Below, one piece after another: positions 62,045-64,000 of a stretch of 64,000 nucleotides of DNA. How positions within the stretch are numbered: position 1 is the first letter of the stretch; the number at the start of each line of letters is the position of its first letter. The translations under genes and the position numbers were made by a program. The stretch lies in assembly GCA_963840725.1 (NCBI GenBank), contig CAWIZY010000016.1:1-64000 (forward strand), written 5' to 3'. The notes under the pieces are model-generated. The model had not been told where the DNA came from. It ran no database searches and saw only the letters and a program-made list of their open reading frames with translations. Origin of the DNA: CAVWDU01 sp963840725. Its GTDB lineage: Bacteria; Pseudomonadota; Gammaproteobacteria; Pseudomonadales; Halieaceae.

Positions 62045-64000
62045 CTAACGCGTGTCCACATCGTCACCGACGGTCGCGCCCGAAAGCTCTTCCAGCAAGG
62101 CCTGCAGTCGGGCCTGAGCTGTCTCCATGGAGCAGTAATTGCGCAGGGACTCGCTCGCTGCCACGCTCATCGCCGCGTAGCGCGCAGGCTCAGTAACGGC
62201 CACCTGAAAACTGGTTGCGAACGCGTCGTACAAGGATTCCCAGTTGATGCGATAACGGGTCGTTCGCAATAACAGCCGGGGATCCTGGGGCCAGACGGCG
62301 GGTTCCACGGTAGACGCAACCAGAAAACTGTTCTGCGCGGAAACATAGTCCGCCATTGCTGTGTTATTCGGGGCAATGGCGGGGACACCCCCGGACATAA
62401 ATTCCATCAACGGCAGACATTGGCCCTCACCCCGTGAGGCACTGACGATAAAAGCGCTACGTCGAATCAGTTGTCTATAGCTGGCCGGGTCCAGATAACC
62501 GTGAATAAAAATCAGCCGACACTGAAACGGTGCCAGCGAGGCAAAATAGCCGCAAAAATCCTCCAGGAAGGGCTGTAGCTCGCGATGGGCTGCCTTGATG
62601 ACCAGCACCGCCCGCGGCTGGTCGCGCAGCGCAAAGACAAAGGCGTTGATTAAATCAGGCCAGTTTTTACGCTCATCCACAGGATTAAACAGGGCCGTAT
62701 AAATAACGGGGGCGTCGAGGGCCGGCGATCCCGACCCCGAATCAAAATCAACACGGGTATCGGCACTGACATCGCTTTCTGCTTGCAAAACAATTTCCAG
62801 TGCAGCCAGCCCAATACCCAGGCGACGCAGGTCCTCACCACCTTCCAGCGCGACCGGTTCAGGGCCGCTGCACTGCAGAGTCTGCGTGGCGTCCAGACCC
62901 TGGAATTCCACGCTGAACGTCTGGGCTTCACCCGTCAAGACCACGCTGCGAATCTGGCCCCCCAGGTTCAGCGTCAATGCGCCCCGCCGCTGCTGTGGAT
63001 GTTCAACCACCTGTATACGGACAACAACATGCCCGTTCACCCAGTAAGGCAGTACAAAAGTCAGCTCCGATTCTGCGGCCCAGCGGCCCCAGGGCTCGCG
63101 CGCATGCAGCCCGACACTGCGCACTCCGTCGTCGTTAAGAAGATCCCGGGGGGTAAGGGGTTCAACGAGCATTTCAGTCGGGGCAAGAGGCTCCACTTCA
63201 AGACTCGCCAGTGCCAGCCCAAGGCGTCGCTGATCATCCGCCGATACCGCAGTGCAAATACCCGCGAAGCCCAAATGGTCGCTGCTACCCACACCGGTAA
63301 ACAGCAGCTCCACGGCTTGTGGGCTGCGGTCTGTCTCGACGGTTTTTTTCTGCTGCCCGAGATGCACGTCGAAACTGGCGGGGCCCTCCGCCAGCGTATT
63401 CATGACAGAGAACCTGACCGCGACCGCCCCCGAGACCGCCAGGGGTAAAACCAGACTGCAGTCCTCTGCCTCGGTCCATCTGCCCCAGGGTTCGATGTCA
63501 TGCATACCGGACCAACTCAGTGACGCATCCAGGAGCAGATCAGTCTGAGGCGAGGAGCATTTGGCAAGCGGCTGGGCCGGTGCAACACAGACACGGTGCA
63601 ACTCGAATGCCTCCCCGCCGAAGCGGGTCGAAAATAACAAGGTATTGGTCGAAGTCTCCAGCGTGACCGCGAACCGGTGGCGCTGCGGGCCCGGCGTGAG
63701 CTTGATCACAGTACTCTGCCCGCCTGCCACAAGCTCTAAAAACCCCTGGTTCGGGTCCGTACGGTCACCCGCTGGCAAAGCGGCGTCGACTTCGATCACC
63801 AGTGACCCGCTGACGTAGGCCGATAGCAATAGCCAGGGACTGCGAGCCCGGGAACTGACTTGTCCCGTGGGCCCGAGACCAAAGCCCCACAAATAAAGAT
63901 CTGACCCGGCCTCTGCAGCGCGCCACTCCAGGGCCCTGCCGTCCCAGATTCGACCATTAATCAGGCGGTTGCTGGCATCACTGGCCAGTACCGGAATGAT
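62045..64000 (-). CDS. Glycosyltransferase with repeated beta-sandwich modules, partial
   Basis: The gene is cut by the right edge: the frame stays open from the stop at 62045 to 64000 (upstream residues read PVLASDASNRLINGRIWDG), so the TTG at 63892 is not the start. It shows at least three related beta-sandwich units (SPWLLLSAYVSGSLVIEVDAA; EPWGRWTEAEDCSLVLPLAV; EPWGRWAAESELTFVLPYWV), each ending LGLALASLEV or similar. The C-terminal GT4 part contains YTALFNPVDERKNWPDLI and GEGQCLPLMEFMSGGVPAIA. It is joined to the next gene by a one-base gap. Modules could bind the growing glycan. Confidence 0.85.
   Translation of the reverse strand: MIPVLASDASNRLINGRIWDGRALEWRAAEAGSDLYLWGFGLGPTGQVSSRARSPWLLLSAYVSGSLVIEVDAALPAGDRTDPNQGFLELVAGGQSTVIKLTPGPQRHRFAVTLETSTNTLLFSTRFGGEAFELHRVCVAPAQPLAKCSSPQTDLLLDASLSWSGMHDIEPWGRWTEAEDCSLVLPLAVSGAVAVRFSVMNTLAEGPASFDVHLGQQKKTVETDRSPQAVELLFTGVGSSDHLGFAGICTAVSADDQRRLGLALASLEVEPLAPTEMLVEPLTPRDLLNDDGVRSVGLHAREPWGRWAAESELTFVLPYWVNGHVVVRIQVVEHPQQRRGALTLNLGGQIRSVVLTGEAQTFSVEFQGLDATQTLQCSGPEPVALEGGEDLRRLGIGLAALEIVLQAESDVSADTRVDFDSGSGSPALDAPVIYTALFNPVDERKNWPDLINAFVFALRDQPRAVLVIKAAHRELQPFLEDFCGYFASLAPFQCRLIFIHGYLDPASYRQLIRRSAFIVSASRGEGQCLPLMEFMSGGVPAIAPNNTAMADYVSAQNSFLVASTVEPAVWPQDPRLLLRTTRYRINWESLYDAFATSFQVAVTEPARYAAMSVAASESLRNYCSMETAQARLQALLEELSGATVGDDVDTR

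Overview
The window looks like chromosome of a marine-type gammaproteobacterium, GC-rich, in the Cellvibrionales/Pseudomonadales neighbourhood (a Halieaceae relative is my inference; there is no rRNA gene to settle it). The backbone follows Pseudomonas-like synteny: pssA/ilvC/ilvIH, clpB-pgeF-rluD-bamD, pilSR, minor pilins, ispH-fkpB-lspA-ileS-ribF-murJ. Almost all of it is housekeeping. The accessory parts are a doubled minor-pilin locus, a duplicated secreted protein gene, and an exopolysaccharide or surface-glycan locus on the right.

Layout. 0-6.6 kb: a stable-RNA-type promoter pointing out of the left edge, pssA, ilvY/ilvC divergent pair, and ilvIH with a long leader. 6.7-14.2 kb: DUF4124 protein, clpB (sigma-32 promoter), pgeF, rluD, bamD, nadE. 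14.4-17.4 kb: pilS-pilR. 17.5-29.8 kb: two consecutive minor-pilin operons on the minus strand. The first is complete (fimT-pilV-pilW-pilX-pilY1-pilE). The second lacks pilV and pilE and has a frameshifted pilY1. A perfect 42-bp direct repeat lies at each side of the fimT-to-pilY1 block. 30-39 kb: ispH, fkpB, lspA, ileS, ribF, murJ, nudF, pyrB.

39.1-41.5 kb: a tandem duplication of a secreted DUF4114 protein with a PEP-CTERM-like tail. Each copy has a good sigma-54 promoter and an upstream palindrome-like box. The duplicated unit carries a decayed 5' piece of pyrB. The flanks have diverged to about 73% identity, but an 822-bp core is almost identical, which points to gene conversion. 41.6-50.5 kb: sbcB, fumarase, a coiled-coil membrane protein, a urate-oxidase-N-like membrane protein, sodB, groEL (at least seven frame breaks), groES with both a sigma-32 promoter and a perfect CIRCE operator, fxsA and an alkyltransferase-like gene.

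50.7-64 kb: surface-glycan genes. These are two paralogous sulfotransferase-like proteins with C-terminal beta-sandwich tails, a frameshifted DUF4214 gene, three GT4-type glycosyltransferases, and then on the minus strand an acyltransferase, a methyltransferase, a third sulfotransferase and two large glycosyltransferases carrying beta-sandwich modules. The last gene runs off the right edge.

Short GC-rich tandem arrays (8, 10, 14, 15 and 15 bp units) are concentrated between 44.6 and 61.6 kb. Three genes (groEL, second pilY1, DUF4214) are interrupted by small indels, so either local sequence error or recent decay must be resolved before drawing biology from them.
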